A stretch of 64,000 nucleotides of DNA from JANSYA01 sp965243385 (GTDB taxonomy: Bacteria > Spirochaetota > Leptospiria > Leptospirales > Leptonemataceae), in contig CBDEUV010000002.1 of the NCBI GenBank assembly GCA_965243385.1, positions 3,720,001-3,784,000 of the forward strand, given 5' to 3'. Numbering within the stretch: position 1 is the first letter of the stretch; every line of letters starts with the position of its first letter. This document shows positions 17,574 to 25,872 of the stretch, piece by piece. Both the position numbers and the translations under genes were made by a program. The notes under the pieces are model-generated. The model ran no database searches and was not told the DNA's origin. It saw nothing but the letters and a program-made list of their open reading frames with translations.

Positions 17574-18776
17574 TCAACCGCGCCGGCCTGCGTTGCTTTC
17601 AAAGAATTCGCGCAGAACGCGGATGACTCCCGGCTGAATCCTGCGAAAGGGCGACAGGCGATGCAGCATGAGCCCCGGGCCCCGCAGTTCCTGTTCCTGT
17701 TCTTTGAGAAAATGATTCGTGCCGGGCACAATGCGCAGACTGTAGCCCCCTCCCGTCGCCTTTAGCCGGGCGTCGATCTCCCGGGCAGCCTGGATCGCTT
17801 CCGCGGGCAGTTCCGCGTCCATGGTGCCCATCAGATGCAGCACCGGCACGCCGCGACGCAGCAGCTTACGTAGCGATTCTTCCGGTCTCAGATTCGCGGC
17901 GGTTTCGCGGAAATCCCGCATTTCGTCCGAGGCCATAAAGCGCAGCGCCTCGCGAAACGCGATCAGGTCCGGCGGAAGTTTTTCGGTCGCCGCGATTTCT
18001 TTGAGCGGCAGGCTGCCGTCCCGCAGAAAGCTCGCCCATTCCGCAGCGGCCCGATCGACGATCTCCGCTTTGACGTTTTGTCGGTGCATATTATGGAGCA
18101 GCTTGCGGCCCCACTGCTGGAGATAGCTGCCGGAAAGATCGCAGGCCAGAAGAGCGACGCCCGCGGCCGGCCGCGCTTTTAGGTCTTTGTCCAGCTGCTC
18201 GGCGATGGCCGCCAGGGTTAGAGCGCATCCCCCGTCGTGAGCCACATAGAATAGCTCCGGCGCTTTGATCGCGAATTGCGTTTCAACACTATCGTGCGCA
18301 TTCGCCGCGGGGTTGGCGTCCGTTTCCCCGGGAGCCAGTGCGACGAAATGCTTGCGCGCCGCGCGGCCCGCGCTCGTTACATCGGAAATCATCAGCTGGA
18401 GATCCCACCGGGTTTGCGCCGAAGCGCGCGTGTCCCCCGTGCCGCGATGGTCGAAGCGCAGGTTGTGGTAACCCGTTCCGCCGAAGATCGCCGCCAGTCG
18501 CTCGCCGGTGCGAAAGCGAAACGAACGCGAGTTCCAGTCGCGGTCCAGGCTGCGCTCCGCCACCTGGACCAGCACGGGCCGCCCCGGGCCGGGCGTTTGC
18601 AATCGGACCGCGGTCGCCGCTAGCCCCGCTCCGTCGGCGGCCGTGATGGTGAGTTCCTCTTCGGCGAAAGCGAAATCTCCGGGTATTTCGTCGGGAGTAT
18701 AAACGCGCGTAAAGATCGAATAGACGATCATTAAGATCACGGGTATCAGTAGAGTAATAATTACGGTTTTGCGCAT
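17574..18776 (-). CDS. Membrane-anchored alpha/beta hydrolase with aspartate at the nucleophile position
   Basis: A 400-residue protein with one N-terminal membrane segment (residues 4-22) and an alpha/beta-hydrolase domain. The strand-helix element LRFDHRGTGDTR is typical of the fold. At the nucleophile elbow it reads VAHDGGC, that is Asp181 in place of the usual Ser, as in epoxide hydrolases and haloalkane dehalogenases. A candidate acid is in LMGTMDAELP and the catalytic His in VPGTNHF. The usual HGxP oxyanion segment is not recognisable (VLVQVAERSLD). A long helical cap (about 210-310) lies in between. Function unknown; catalysis through Asp is an inference. Convergent with the small HTH gene. 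Confidence 0.7.
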   Translation of the reverse strand: MRKTVIITLLIPVILMIVYSIFTRVYTPDEIPGDFAFAEEELTITAADGAGLAATAVRLQTPGPGRPVLVQVAERSLDRDWNSRSFRFRTGERLAAIFGGTGYHNLRFDHRGTGDTRASAQTRWDLQLMISDVTSAGRAARKHFVALAPGETDANPAANAHDSVETQFAIKAPELFYVAHDGGCALTLAAIAEQLDKDLKARPAAGVALLACDLSGSYLQQWGRKLLHNMHRQNVKAEIVDRAAAEWASFLRDGSLPLKEIAATEKLPPDLIAFREALRFMASDEMRDFRETAANLRPEESLRKLLRRGVPVLHLMGTMDAELPAEAIQAAREIDARLKATGGGYSLRIVPGTNHFLKEQEQELRGPGLMLHRLSPFRRIQPGVIRVLREFFESNAGRRG

Positions 18777-18808
18777 GGGTCTGTAGCTCTCATTTATAGC
18801 GGGTGCGT

Positions 18809-20113
18809 TCAGGCCGGGGCGGCGTTCAGCCGCGATCGAACCAGGTCGGCGATGCTTTCGCCGATGGCGAGCGAAGACGTGGCCGCCGGCGAAGGCGCAT
18901 TGCCCACATGCACGAAGCCAGGCTCTTCGTGGAAATAAAAATCGTCGATTAGGCCGTCGCTTCGCGAACAGGCCTGCGCCCGGACTCCGGACCCGCCGCT
19001 CTGCAGATCCCTGGCTTGAATTTCCGGAATCAATTGTTGCAGGGCGCGGGTAAAGGCCGCTTTTGAAAGTGATCGGTGAATTTCGCCGAGACCCGTTCGC
19101 CAGTACTTGCGTGCCACCCGTCGAAAGCCCGGCCAGGCGAGACTGCGGGCCACGTCGCCGACTGAGAACTTCGACCAGCGATACCCTTCTTTATGCAGCG
19201 CGAAGACCGCGTTCGGACCGGCCTCCACTCCCCCGTCGATCAAACTGGTGAAGTGCACGCCAAGAAAGGGAAAGGCCGGATCGGGAACGGGGTAGATCAG
19301 GCTCTTCACCAGATGGCGCTTTTCCGGCCGCAGAGTGTAGTACTCTCCGCGAAAAGGAATGATACGATAATCGACCCGGCCCGGTCGGGCGTCGCGGTTC
19401 GCCTGACCGGCGGCCTCGGCGATCGTATCAGAATAGAGTCCCGCGCAGTTGACGACCAGCCGCGCTTCGAGTTCGTCTTCGCTTTCGCCTGTATTACGGG
19501 CGCCGGGCGTTGCGACCCGGATTCTCAAACGAACTGAATCCTGCGCGGCATGGCGATGAAATCCCGTGACGCGCGTTCCAGTGCGAATTTCGCCGCCCTG
19601 TGCGCGAAAGATCCGCGCGTAGCTTTCCGCCACCCGGCGATAGTCGACGATGCCGGCGTACGGTACGGCGATGCCCGCGACGCCCTGAACGTGCGGCTCG
19701 ATTTCGCGCAGCTCGTCCGGGCCGATTTTGCGAATGCGTTTCAGACCGTTCGCCCGCCCGCGTTCGTAAATCCGATCCAGCGCCGGCACTTCTTCCGGGC
19801 GGGTCGCGACGATGACTTTGCCGCACAGGCGATGAGGTATGTCGTTATCTTTCAGGAAAGCCAGCAGTCGCTTGTAGCCTTCGATACAGTTGCGGGCTTT
19901 TAAGCTGCCTGGCGCATAATAGATGCCGGAATGTATGACGCCGCTGTTATGTCCTGTCTGGTGCAGCGCCAGCTCCGCTTCTTTTTCCAGCACGACGATT
20001 CGCAGCGATTTCCCGTAGGCCGGCGCCGCATCCGAGGACAGACGCAGCGCCGTCGCAAGTCCAACAATCCCGCCGCCGATAATTGCCAGATCGTATCGCA
20101 TGGCTGACGCCAT
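18809..20113 (-). CDS. lhgO: L-2-hydroxyglutarate oxidase/dehydrogenase, FAD dependent
   Basis: Oxidises L-2-hydroxyglutarate to 2-oxoglutarate with FAD, a metabolite-repair reaction at the membrane. About 434 residues, the family's usual length. The N-terminal dinucleotide fold is YDLAIIGGGIVGLATAL, followed by the family motifs HQTGHNSGVIHSGIYY and SLKARNCIEG. The central GLYSD and RGEYYTL and the C-terminal GNAPSPAATSSLAIGE also fit. The start is set at ATG 20113 because AGGG precedes it by 9 bases; ATG 20101 is four codons later. The reading frame upstream to 20329 is open but Arg-rich and not conserved in appearance. It is divergent from the attenuator region and 7TM gene. Confidence 0.9.
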   Translation of the reverse strand: MASAMRYDLAIIGGGIVGLATALRLSSDAAPAYGKSLRIVVLEKEAELALHQTGHNSGVIHSGIYYAPGSLKARNCIEGYKRLLAFLKDNDIPHRLCGKVIVATRPEEVPALDRIYERGRANGLKRIRKIGPDELREIEPHVQGVAGIAVPYAGIVDYRRVAESYARIFRAQGGEIRTGTRVTGFHRHAAQDSVRLRIRVATPGARNTGESEDELEARLVVNCAGLYSDTIAEAAGQANRDARPGRVDYRIIPFRGEYYTLRPEKRHLVKSLIYPVPDPAFPFLGVHFTSLIDGGVEAGPNAVFALHKEGYRWSKFSVGDVARSLAWPGFRRVARKYWRTGLGEIHRSLSKAAFTRALQQLIPEIQARDLQSGGSGVRAQACSRSDGLIDDFYFHEEPGFVHVGNAPSPAATSSLAIGESIADLVRSRLNAAPA

Positions 20114-20341
20114 TTGCGCCCGCCCTTTGCCTCTGGCAAGCCTGAACCATCCCCGGCATCGCGCTGTCGGAACCCGGTCGCGACGGAATACCGGCGACGA
20201 ATTCTCGTCGCCTTCGCGCGCCTTGCGTATTTTCGCCGTGCGTCGCGCCGGCAATCGTCGTTTCGCGGCCATTTTACTGAGACTATTGGGATGAACGGAT
20301 GCAAATGCAGGGTGGCACGCGTTTTGCAAAAAGGATTGTCA

Positions 20342-20386
20342 ATGAACTTCCAGGATGCGCTCTTTTGCCGTGGCTGGAATGTTTGA
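20342..20386 (+). CDS. Putative leader peptide of 14 residues
   Basis: The sequence MNFQDALFCRGWNV is encoded from ATG 20342 to TGA 20386, with a good ribosome site (AAGGA, 7 bases upstream). A strong terminator hairpin follows 26 bases after the stop, and the next gene starts 19 bases after the terminator. This is the arrangement of a transcription-attenuation leader, but the peptide has no run of a regulatory amino acid. A short non-coding RNA ending at the hairpin is the alternative. Confidence 0.4.
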   Translation: MNFQDALFCRGWNV

Positions 20387-20412
20387 ACCCATACGAGATT
20401 TTGTGGAACACA

Positions 20413-20446
20413 CGGGCGCCCGCCTGCGGGGCGCCCGCTTTTTTTT
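20413..20446 (+). terminator. Strong rho-independent terminator upstream of the 7TM-phosphatase gene
   Basis: CGGGCGCC (20413-20420) pairs perfectly with GGCGCCCG (20430-20437), followed by C and eight or nine T. It points in the plus direction, so it cannot serve the divergent lhgO gene. Only the 14-codon ORF precedes it on this strand, and the downstream gene begins almost immediately after it. Confidence 0.85.
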
Positions 20447-20465
20447 GCATTCATCGCTTTTTCCC

Positions 20466-23129
20466 GTGCAACTCCACCTGGCGAATCCCGCCGCGCGACG
20501 GCGTTTCGCTTTCGCGCTCTGCGTGCTCTGGATCCCGATGCTCTCGTATTGCGCACCCGCCGGCGTACCTTCGAATTCGGAAACCACAGCGAATGCGTTC
20601 GAAAACGTCAGCTTGAAAGGAGCCTGGGATTTCAGGACGCTCGACTCGGACTCCGGAAACGCAGCGGCGGCGGCCGGGGATGTGAATCCGGACTGGCAAA
20701 GCCTGGAGATTCCTTTCGATCTGGGATCGCGTCCGGAGTACGAAGACTTTTCCGGTTGTCTGCAACTGCGTTCTGCAGTCCCTGAAGCGGTCGTAAATTA
20801 TGCGCGTCGCCGCCCCGTCGCTCTGGATTCCGGACATACCTCGGACGTCGCGCGGTTTTATTTAAACGATGTGGATTCCGGACTGATCGGCGCGTTCGGC
20901 AACGAACCGGGCCTGAGCGGGACCGGAACGTATGCTACGGGCCATGACGGCCGTCTGGTGAAAACCCTGCCGTCCGCGGCGCTGAAAGCGGACGCGAATT
21001 ATCTTTTCGTGGAGATTTGCACGCGACCGGGGAAACCGCTCTTCTGGCGCGGCGCGAAGATTGTACTGGGACCGGCGGACCGGATATTCGAAGACTTCTT
21101 AGAGGAGGTCGCGGTCGCCTTTATTCTGGCGGCGCTGTACGTCAGCATCAGCCTCTATCATCTGCTGCTCGCCGTCCGCCGTCCCAAAGAAATCTTTAAT
21201 CTGTACTTCGGCGTTTTCGCCATGGCTTTCGCTTCGTTCCATCTCGCGAATACTTCCGGTGCGGAATTGATCTACGGTCCGGCCAAAGAGCTGCAATCGA
21301 AAGTGGACCAGGTTTCGTTGATGGTCTTCACGGCGAGCCTGCTTTTATTTCTGTCGCGCTTTTTTCTGAATCGTCACTCGCGCGTCGCGATCGCCCTGAG
21401 TTCGCTGTATCTGGTTTTCGCGTTGCTGGATCTCTTCGTTTCCCATGCCATCCGCTTGCGCTTACTGGAGCTTTTGATTCTTACGATGGTGCTGGCTTTG
21501 CCGTACATCCTGTTTCTAACCGGGCGCGAAGCCTGGAAGGGTAATCGAGACGCGCGCTATCTACTCCTGGGGGTGGCGCTGATCGTCTGCGGAGCGGTGC
21601 ACGATATTCTGGTGGAGCGTCGAATTCTCCAATCGATCCTCTTAATGCCCTTCGCCTTCCTGGCTTTTATCATGGGCATCGCGCTCATTCTTGCGAATCG
21701 TTTTGTTCGCGTACACAACGAAGTCGAAGAATTCGCCGCGGAACTGGAAGACAAAGTACGCGCTCGCACCGAAGATCTGCAGGCGACCTTGAGCGAAGTG
21801 CGTGAACTCAAAGACAAACAGGATGGAGATTATTTTCTAACGGCTCAGCTCTTGCAGCCCCTGGCCGGGAATCATATGCGCCCGGCTGATGGCCCCGGGG
21901 CCGCAGCGGCGCCCTTGCCGGTGGAGGCGGATTTTTTGAGTCGCCAGAAAAAAACCTTTCGTTTTCGGCACTGGGAAAGCGAGATCGGCGGCGATCTCTG
22001 CGCGATCCATTCGCTGCGGCTGCGCGGCCGCGACGTGCTGGTCTTTTTTAACGGCGACGCAATGGGCAAGTCCATGCAGGGCGCGGGCGGGGCGCTGATT
22101 ATGGGCACGGTTTTTAAGACCATTATCACCCGCACGCAGCAATCTTCAAAGATGCGGGAGCTCTATCCCGAGCAGTGGCTCCGGCAGTGTTACCAGGAGT
22201 TGCAGAGCGTCTTTCTCGCCTTCGACGGGCGTATGCTGATTTCGATGGTCGTCGGCATCGTCGACGAAGCGACGGGTATGCTCTACTTCGTAAACGCGGA
22301 GCATCCGCACGTTGTATTACTGCGCGACGAGCGCGCGGATTTCGTCGTGGAGCGCGGCATCCTGCGAAAGCTGGGGGTGGATGATCCCGCCGAGGTCTTC
22401 GTTGTGCAGACCCTGCCGCTGCAGCCGAACGACGTCGTCTTGATCGGTTCGGACGGCCGCGACGACGTTCAGATCGGAACGAACGAGGACGGTCTGGCCG
22501 TCGTAAACGAAGACGAACGCGCCTTTCTAAAAGATGTCGAAAATTCGACCGGCCAATTGGAGCGACTGGAGGAATTGATTCGTGAACGGGGTACGGTTCT
22601 GGACGATCTGAGCCTGATTCGGATCGCTTATCGCGAAGACGCGAGCGCCCTGGATACGCCGCCCACGGCCGCTCTGCGCTCTCGGCTTCGTGCGGTGCGC
22701 GACGCCTATCAGCAAAAAGATTTCGCCGAAGTCCGCCGCCTGCTGGAACCGCTGGTCGAAGAATTGGAAGCCGCTCGCGAAAGCGACGGCCCCCCGTCGC
22801 CCGCGCAGCACGCCCGCGATCGGGAGACGCATCGCATGCTGCTGCGCGCCTGTATTGAAACTGAAGATTTTGAAAGGGCGTCCCCCGTAGCCGAGGCGTA
22901 TACGCAGCGTTTTCCGGAAGACAACGAAGTGCTGCTCTGGCATTCTCTGGTGCTGCGACGGCTGGGCGAAGTCGAGCGGGCCATCGACGTTGGCGAACGC
23001 CTGATGATGCGCGACCCGGAAAACGCGCGAAATCTGAAGCATCTCGCCCGCCTGCATCTGCGCCACGGGAGTCGCGAACGCGGCGAACAGCTCGAGGCGC
23101 GGCGGGCGGCCCTCGTCGGAGCGAACTGA
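20466..23129 (+). CDS. 7TM-DISM receptor with SpoIIE/PP2C phosphatase output
   Basis: A membrane receptor that likely senses a ligand outside the cytoplasm and dephosphorylates a protein serine/threonine inside. GTG 20466 gives a classical lipoprotein signal (Arg cluster, FAFALCVLWIPMLSYC); the open frame reaches back to 20355 but would run through the terminator. Order: extracytoplasmic beta-rich domain (about 40-200), seven membrane segments (about 210-420), coiled coil (430-465), PP2C domain (about 500-725) with DAMGKSMQGAG, IGSDGRDD and LDDLSLIRIAY, then TPR-like helices to residue 887. Metal-binding Asp residues are kept. The neighbour 39 bases downstream is a paralogous receptor with a kinase output. 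Likely targets are STAS or Sia-type phosphoproteins (see 47759 and 26828). Confidence 0.88.
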   Translation: MQLHLANPAARRRFAFALCVLWIPMLSYCAPAGVPSNSETTANAFENVSLKGAWDFRTLDSDSGNAAAAAGDVNPDWQSLEIPFDLGSRPEYEDFSGCLQLRSAVPEAVVNYARRRPVALDSGHTSDVARFYLNDVDSGLIGAFGNEPGLSGTGTYATGHDGRLVKTLPSAALKADANYLFVEICTRPGKPLFWRGAKIVLGPADRIFEDFLEEVAVAFILAALYVSISLYHLLLAVRRPKEIFNLYFGVFAMAFASFHLANTSGAELIYGPAKELQSKVDQVSLMVFTASLLLFLSRFFLNRHSRVAIALSSLYLVFALLDLFVSHAIRLRLLELLILTMVLALPYILFLTGREAWKGNRDARYLLLGVALIVCGAVHDILVERRILQSILLMPFAFLAFIMGIALILANRFVRVHNEVEEFAAELEDKVRARTEDLQATLSEVRELKDKQDGDYFLTAQLLQPLAGNHMRPADGPGAAAAPLPVEADFLSRQKKTFRFRHWESEIGGDLCAIHSLRLRGRDVLVFFNGDAMGKSMQGAGGALIMGTVFKTIITRTQQSSKMRELYPEQWLRQCYQELQSVFLAFDGRMLISMVVGIVDEATGMLYFVNAEHPHVVLLRDERADFVVERGILRKLGVDDPAEVFVVQTLPLQPNDVVLIGSDGRDDVQIGTNEDGLAVVNEDERAFLKDVENSTGQLERLEELIRERGTVLDDLSLIRIAYREDASALDTPPTAALRSRLRAVRDAYQQKDFAEVRRLLEPLVEELEAARESDGPPSPAQHARDRETHRMLLRACIETEDFERASPVAEAYTQRFPEDNEVLLWHSLVLRRLGEVERAIDVGERLMMRDPENARNLKHLARLHLRHGSRERGEQLEARRAALVGAN

Positions 23130-23168
23130 TTTCGGACAAAAATCGCGGAATTGATTTGCAAAGGCCTG

Positions 23169-25811
23169 ATGCGCGCTGGAATTCGTATTGTGGCCTCCGA
23201 ACGCGCACCGAATCGCGCCTTCTCCCGCGCAGCCCGCCCTTTCGCCGGACTGAGTTTCGCCGTCGCGGCGGTGCTGTTCTCTGCGATTTCCTGCGCTGCG
23301 GATTCGCGTCCCCAGAATCTCGTTCGTGCTGAGAACGGGCTCATCGACCTGCGCGGCGTTGATCTGTCGAGCGCTCCCGAAAATCTCGCCGGGGAGTTCG
23401 AATTTTACTGGCGCCGGTTTTTGAATCCGAGCGCGGCCGGAGAGCGACCGGAGCCCGACGCGCTGATCCCGGTGCCGGGCGCCTGGAATTCACTGCAGCT
23501 TTCGCCGGTCGCGCGGCCGGATGCGGATGTCGCCGCCGGTCGCGATGCGGCCGAGCCGATCGGCGGCGACGGTTTCGCCACCTATCGCCTGGTGGTCTTG
23601 TGGGCCGGAGACATTCGAGCGGGGCTGCGGGTGCCCACCATGCATACGGCCTATCGTCTGTATGCGAACGGAAGCTTGATCAGTTCCAACGGCGATCCAG
23701 GCGAAAGCCGAGAAGCCAGCCGGGCCGGTTATCAACCGCGGGTCGTTGAGATTCCGGCCGCGACCTTCGCGGGCGACGGGCCTCACGAGCTCGAACTGAT
23801 CCTGCACATTTCTAATTTTCACCATCGCAAGGGCGGAACCTGGTCGAATATCCAACTCGGCGACGTGGACGCGTTGCGTTTAAACCGCGAACGGGATTTG
23901 CTCTTCGACTTCTTTCTGTTCGGCAGCCTGGTGATCATGGGATTCTACCACGTGGGCCTGTTTTTAATGCGCCCGGGAGTCGCGTCGCCGCTGTACTTCG
24001 GCATATTTTGTTTGCTGGTATCGCTGCGGATTTTAACGACCGGCGAACACTATTTCCTGCATATCTTTCCCGATTTCGATTGGGAGTGGTACATTCGTCT
24101 GCAGTACTGGGCGGTCTATCTGGCGCTGCCCGCTTTCGGAGCCTTCGTACATCATGCTTTCCCGCGCGAATTTTCGAGAACGCTATTGATCCTGGCGTGG
24201 ATCGCCTCCGCGGTTCCGTCGTTGATCGTTTTGCTTACCCCCGTGCGGATCTTCAGCTGGAGCATGGGGGTCTTTCAGATCTACATTGCCGCCGCCGGCG
24301 TCGTGATGTTCGGTATTCTGATGCTCTCGTTGTGGCGCGGCCGCGACGGAGCCCGTCTGTATCTGGTAGGCTGGGCCTGCCTCTTCGCCACCGTGGTGAA
24401 TGATATTCTGAACACCGCCGAAATCGTTCAGACCGGTTATGCGGTGCCCTTTGGTTTCTTTTTGTTTATCGCCATGCAGGCCACGTTCCTGGCGTTGCAG
24501 TTTTCCCGGGCTTTCGACACCGCCGAGCGTATGTCTGAAACTCTCGAAGATCGCATCCGGGAGCGCACGCGGGAACTGCAGGAATCCCGCGATCAGCTGC
24601 ACTCCGCCAAAGAGTCCGCCGAGCGCTCCGATCGCGCGAAATCCGAATTCCTGGCGACGATGAGTCACGAGATTCGAACTCCGCTCAATTCGATTCTGGG
24701 GACCGCGTCGTTGCTCGACGAAAGCCCGCTGTCGGGAGAGCAGCGCGAACAAATTTCGATATTGAATCGCGCGGGCAAGCGCTTGCTCACCCTGATTAAC
24801 GAAATCCTGGACCTTTCAAAAATCGAAGCCGGCAAACTTGCGCTCGAATCGACGCCGTTTCGCGTTCATGAGGTGTGCTCCGACCTGCAGGGGCTCATGG
24901 GCAATCGCGCCGAGTTGAAGGGTATTCTGCTGAGCACGCGCATCGCGCCCGGGGTTCCGGATCGCTGCGTGGGCGACGCCAATCGTCTGGCGCAGATTCT
25001 TTTGAATCTGGTGGGCAACGCGATCAAATTCACCGAACGCGGAGGCGTTGTGCTCACCGTGGAGCCGGGGCCGCCCCAGGCGGATCAAACGATCGGCGCG
25101 GGCGAAGCGGCCCTGCGCTTCAGCGTGGAAGATTCGGGGATCGGCATCCCGCTGGAAAAACAAAAACGGATCTTCGAAAGCTTCGTGCAGGCGGATCAGA
25201 GCGATGACCGGCGCTACGAAGGTACCGGTCTTGGGCTTTCGATTTCGCGCAGGCTCGTCGAGTTGATGGGCGGCCACCTGCAGATGCGAAGCGAACCCGG
25301 CGCCGGAAGTGTATTCTGGTTCGACGTCGTCTTCGCGCTCGACAGCCTGCCTGATTCGCATATGCGCAGCGTTCCGGAACCGGCGGCCGAGCTCCGGGCC
25401 GCGCCGGCCGCCGCCCTTGATAAGCGGCAGGCGAAGATTTTGCTGGCCGATGACAATCCGGACAATCGCTATCTGGTACAGGTCTTCTTAAAGAAGACCG
25501 GCGCCGAACTGCAGTCGGTCGAAAACGGACGCGAGGCGCTGGAACGTTTCCAGAGCGAGAGCTTCGATTTGATTTTGATGGATATTCAAATGCCGGTGAT
25601 GAACGGCTACGAAGCCGTGCGCGCCATTCGCGAACACGAATCCCGGACGCTGCCGGCCGCTCCGGAAAACCCGGTAAAAATTCTGGCGCTCACGGCCGAC
25701 GCGACGCGCGAAGCGTACAGTAAGGCGATGGCTGCGGGTTGTGACGGCTATCTGACCAAACCCATTCAAAAGCAGGCCTTGATCGAAGCCATCGAATCTT
25801 ATTTAAACTGA
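23169..25811 (+). CDS. 7TM-DISM hybrid histidine kinase
   Basis: A receptor kinase of about 880 residues. Its N-terminus carries a lipoprotein-like signal (LSFAVAAVLFSAISC). ATG 23169 is chosen; TTG 23151 is possible. Order: extracytoplasmic domain about 35-235 (7TMR-DISMED type, with PGAWNSLQLSPV and LELILHISNFHHRKGG), seven membrane segments about 240-450, coiled coil, HisKA with His500 (MSHEIRTPLNSILG), HATPase (NLVGNAIKFT, DSGIGIP, GTGLGLS), and a receiver with Asp805 (ILMDIQMPVMNG) and Lys in YLTKP. All catalytic boxes are intact. It follows its phosphatase paralogue by 39 bases, so the two are probably co-transcribed. Its end is convergent with the SiaC-linked kinase at 25867. Confidence 0.93.
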   Translation: MRAGIRIVASERAPNRAFSRAARPFAGLSFAVAAVLFSAISCAADSRPQNLVRAENGLIDLRGVDLSSAPENLAGEFEFYWRRFLNPSAAGERPEPDALIPVPGAWNSLQLSPVARPDADVAAGRDAAEPIGGDGFATYRLVVLWAGDIRAGLRVPTMHTAYRLYANGSLISSNGDPGESREASRAGYQPRVVEIPAATFAGDGPHELELILHISNFHHRKGGTWSNIQLGDVDALRLNRERDLLFDFFLFGSLVIMGFYHVGLFLMRPGVASPLYFGIFCLLVSLRILTTGEHYFLHIFPDFDWEWYIRLQYWAVYLALPAFGAFVHHAFPREFSRTLLILAWIASAVPSLIVLLTPVRIFSWSMGVFQIYIAAAGVVMFGILMLSLWRGRDGARLYLVGWACLFATVVNDILNTAEIVQTGYAVPFGFFLFIAMQATFLALQFSRAFDTAERMSETLEDRIRERTRELQESRDQLHSAKESAERSDRAKSEFLATMSHEIRTPLNSILGTASLLDESPLSGEQREQISILNRAGKRLLTLINEILDLSKIEAGKLALESTPFRVHEVCSDLQGLMGNRAELKGILLSTRIAPGVPDRCVGDANRLAQILLNLVGNAIKFTERGGVVLTVEPGPPQADQTIGAGEAALRFSVEDSGIGIPLEKQKRIFESFVQADQSDDRRYEGTGLGLSISRRLVELMGGHLQMRSEPGAGSVFWFDVVFALDSLPDSHMRSVPEPAAELRAAPAAALDKRQAKILLADDNPDNRYLVQVFLKKTGAELQSVENGREALERFQSESFDLILMDIQMPVMNGYEAVRAIREHESRTLPAAPENPVKILALTADATREAYSKAMAAGCDGYLTKPIQKQALIEAIESYLN

Positions 25812-25872
25812 GCCGGCCCGCGGGATTCCGCCCTTGCGATGTTCGTCGACTTCGAATATCGCGGGCTCAGTT
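25806..25872. terminator. Inverted repeat overlapping both convergent stop codons
   Basis: AACTGAGCC at 25806-25814 is the inverse of GGCTCAGTT at 25864-25872; flanking CGCG bases could extend the stem with a bulge. Each arm contains the TGA of one of the two convergent kinase genes, both of which end Asn-stop. The loop is about 49 bases and there is no T run, so termination activity is uncertain. Confidence 0.35.

Noticed and set aside
20355..20465. Extension of the 7TM-phosphatase gene to ATG 20355
   Set aside because: The extra codons would cross the terminator stem and place a charged segment before the lipoprotein signal; GTG 20466 gives a proper signal peptide.
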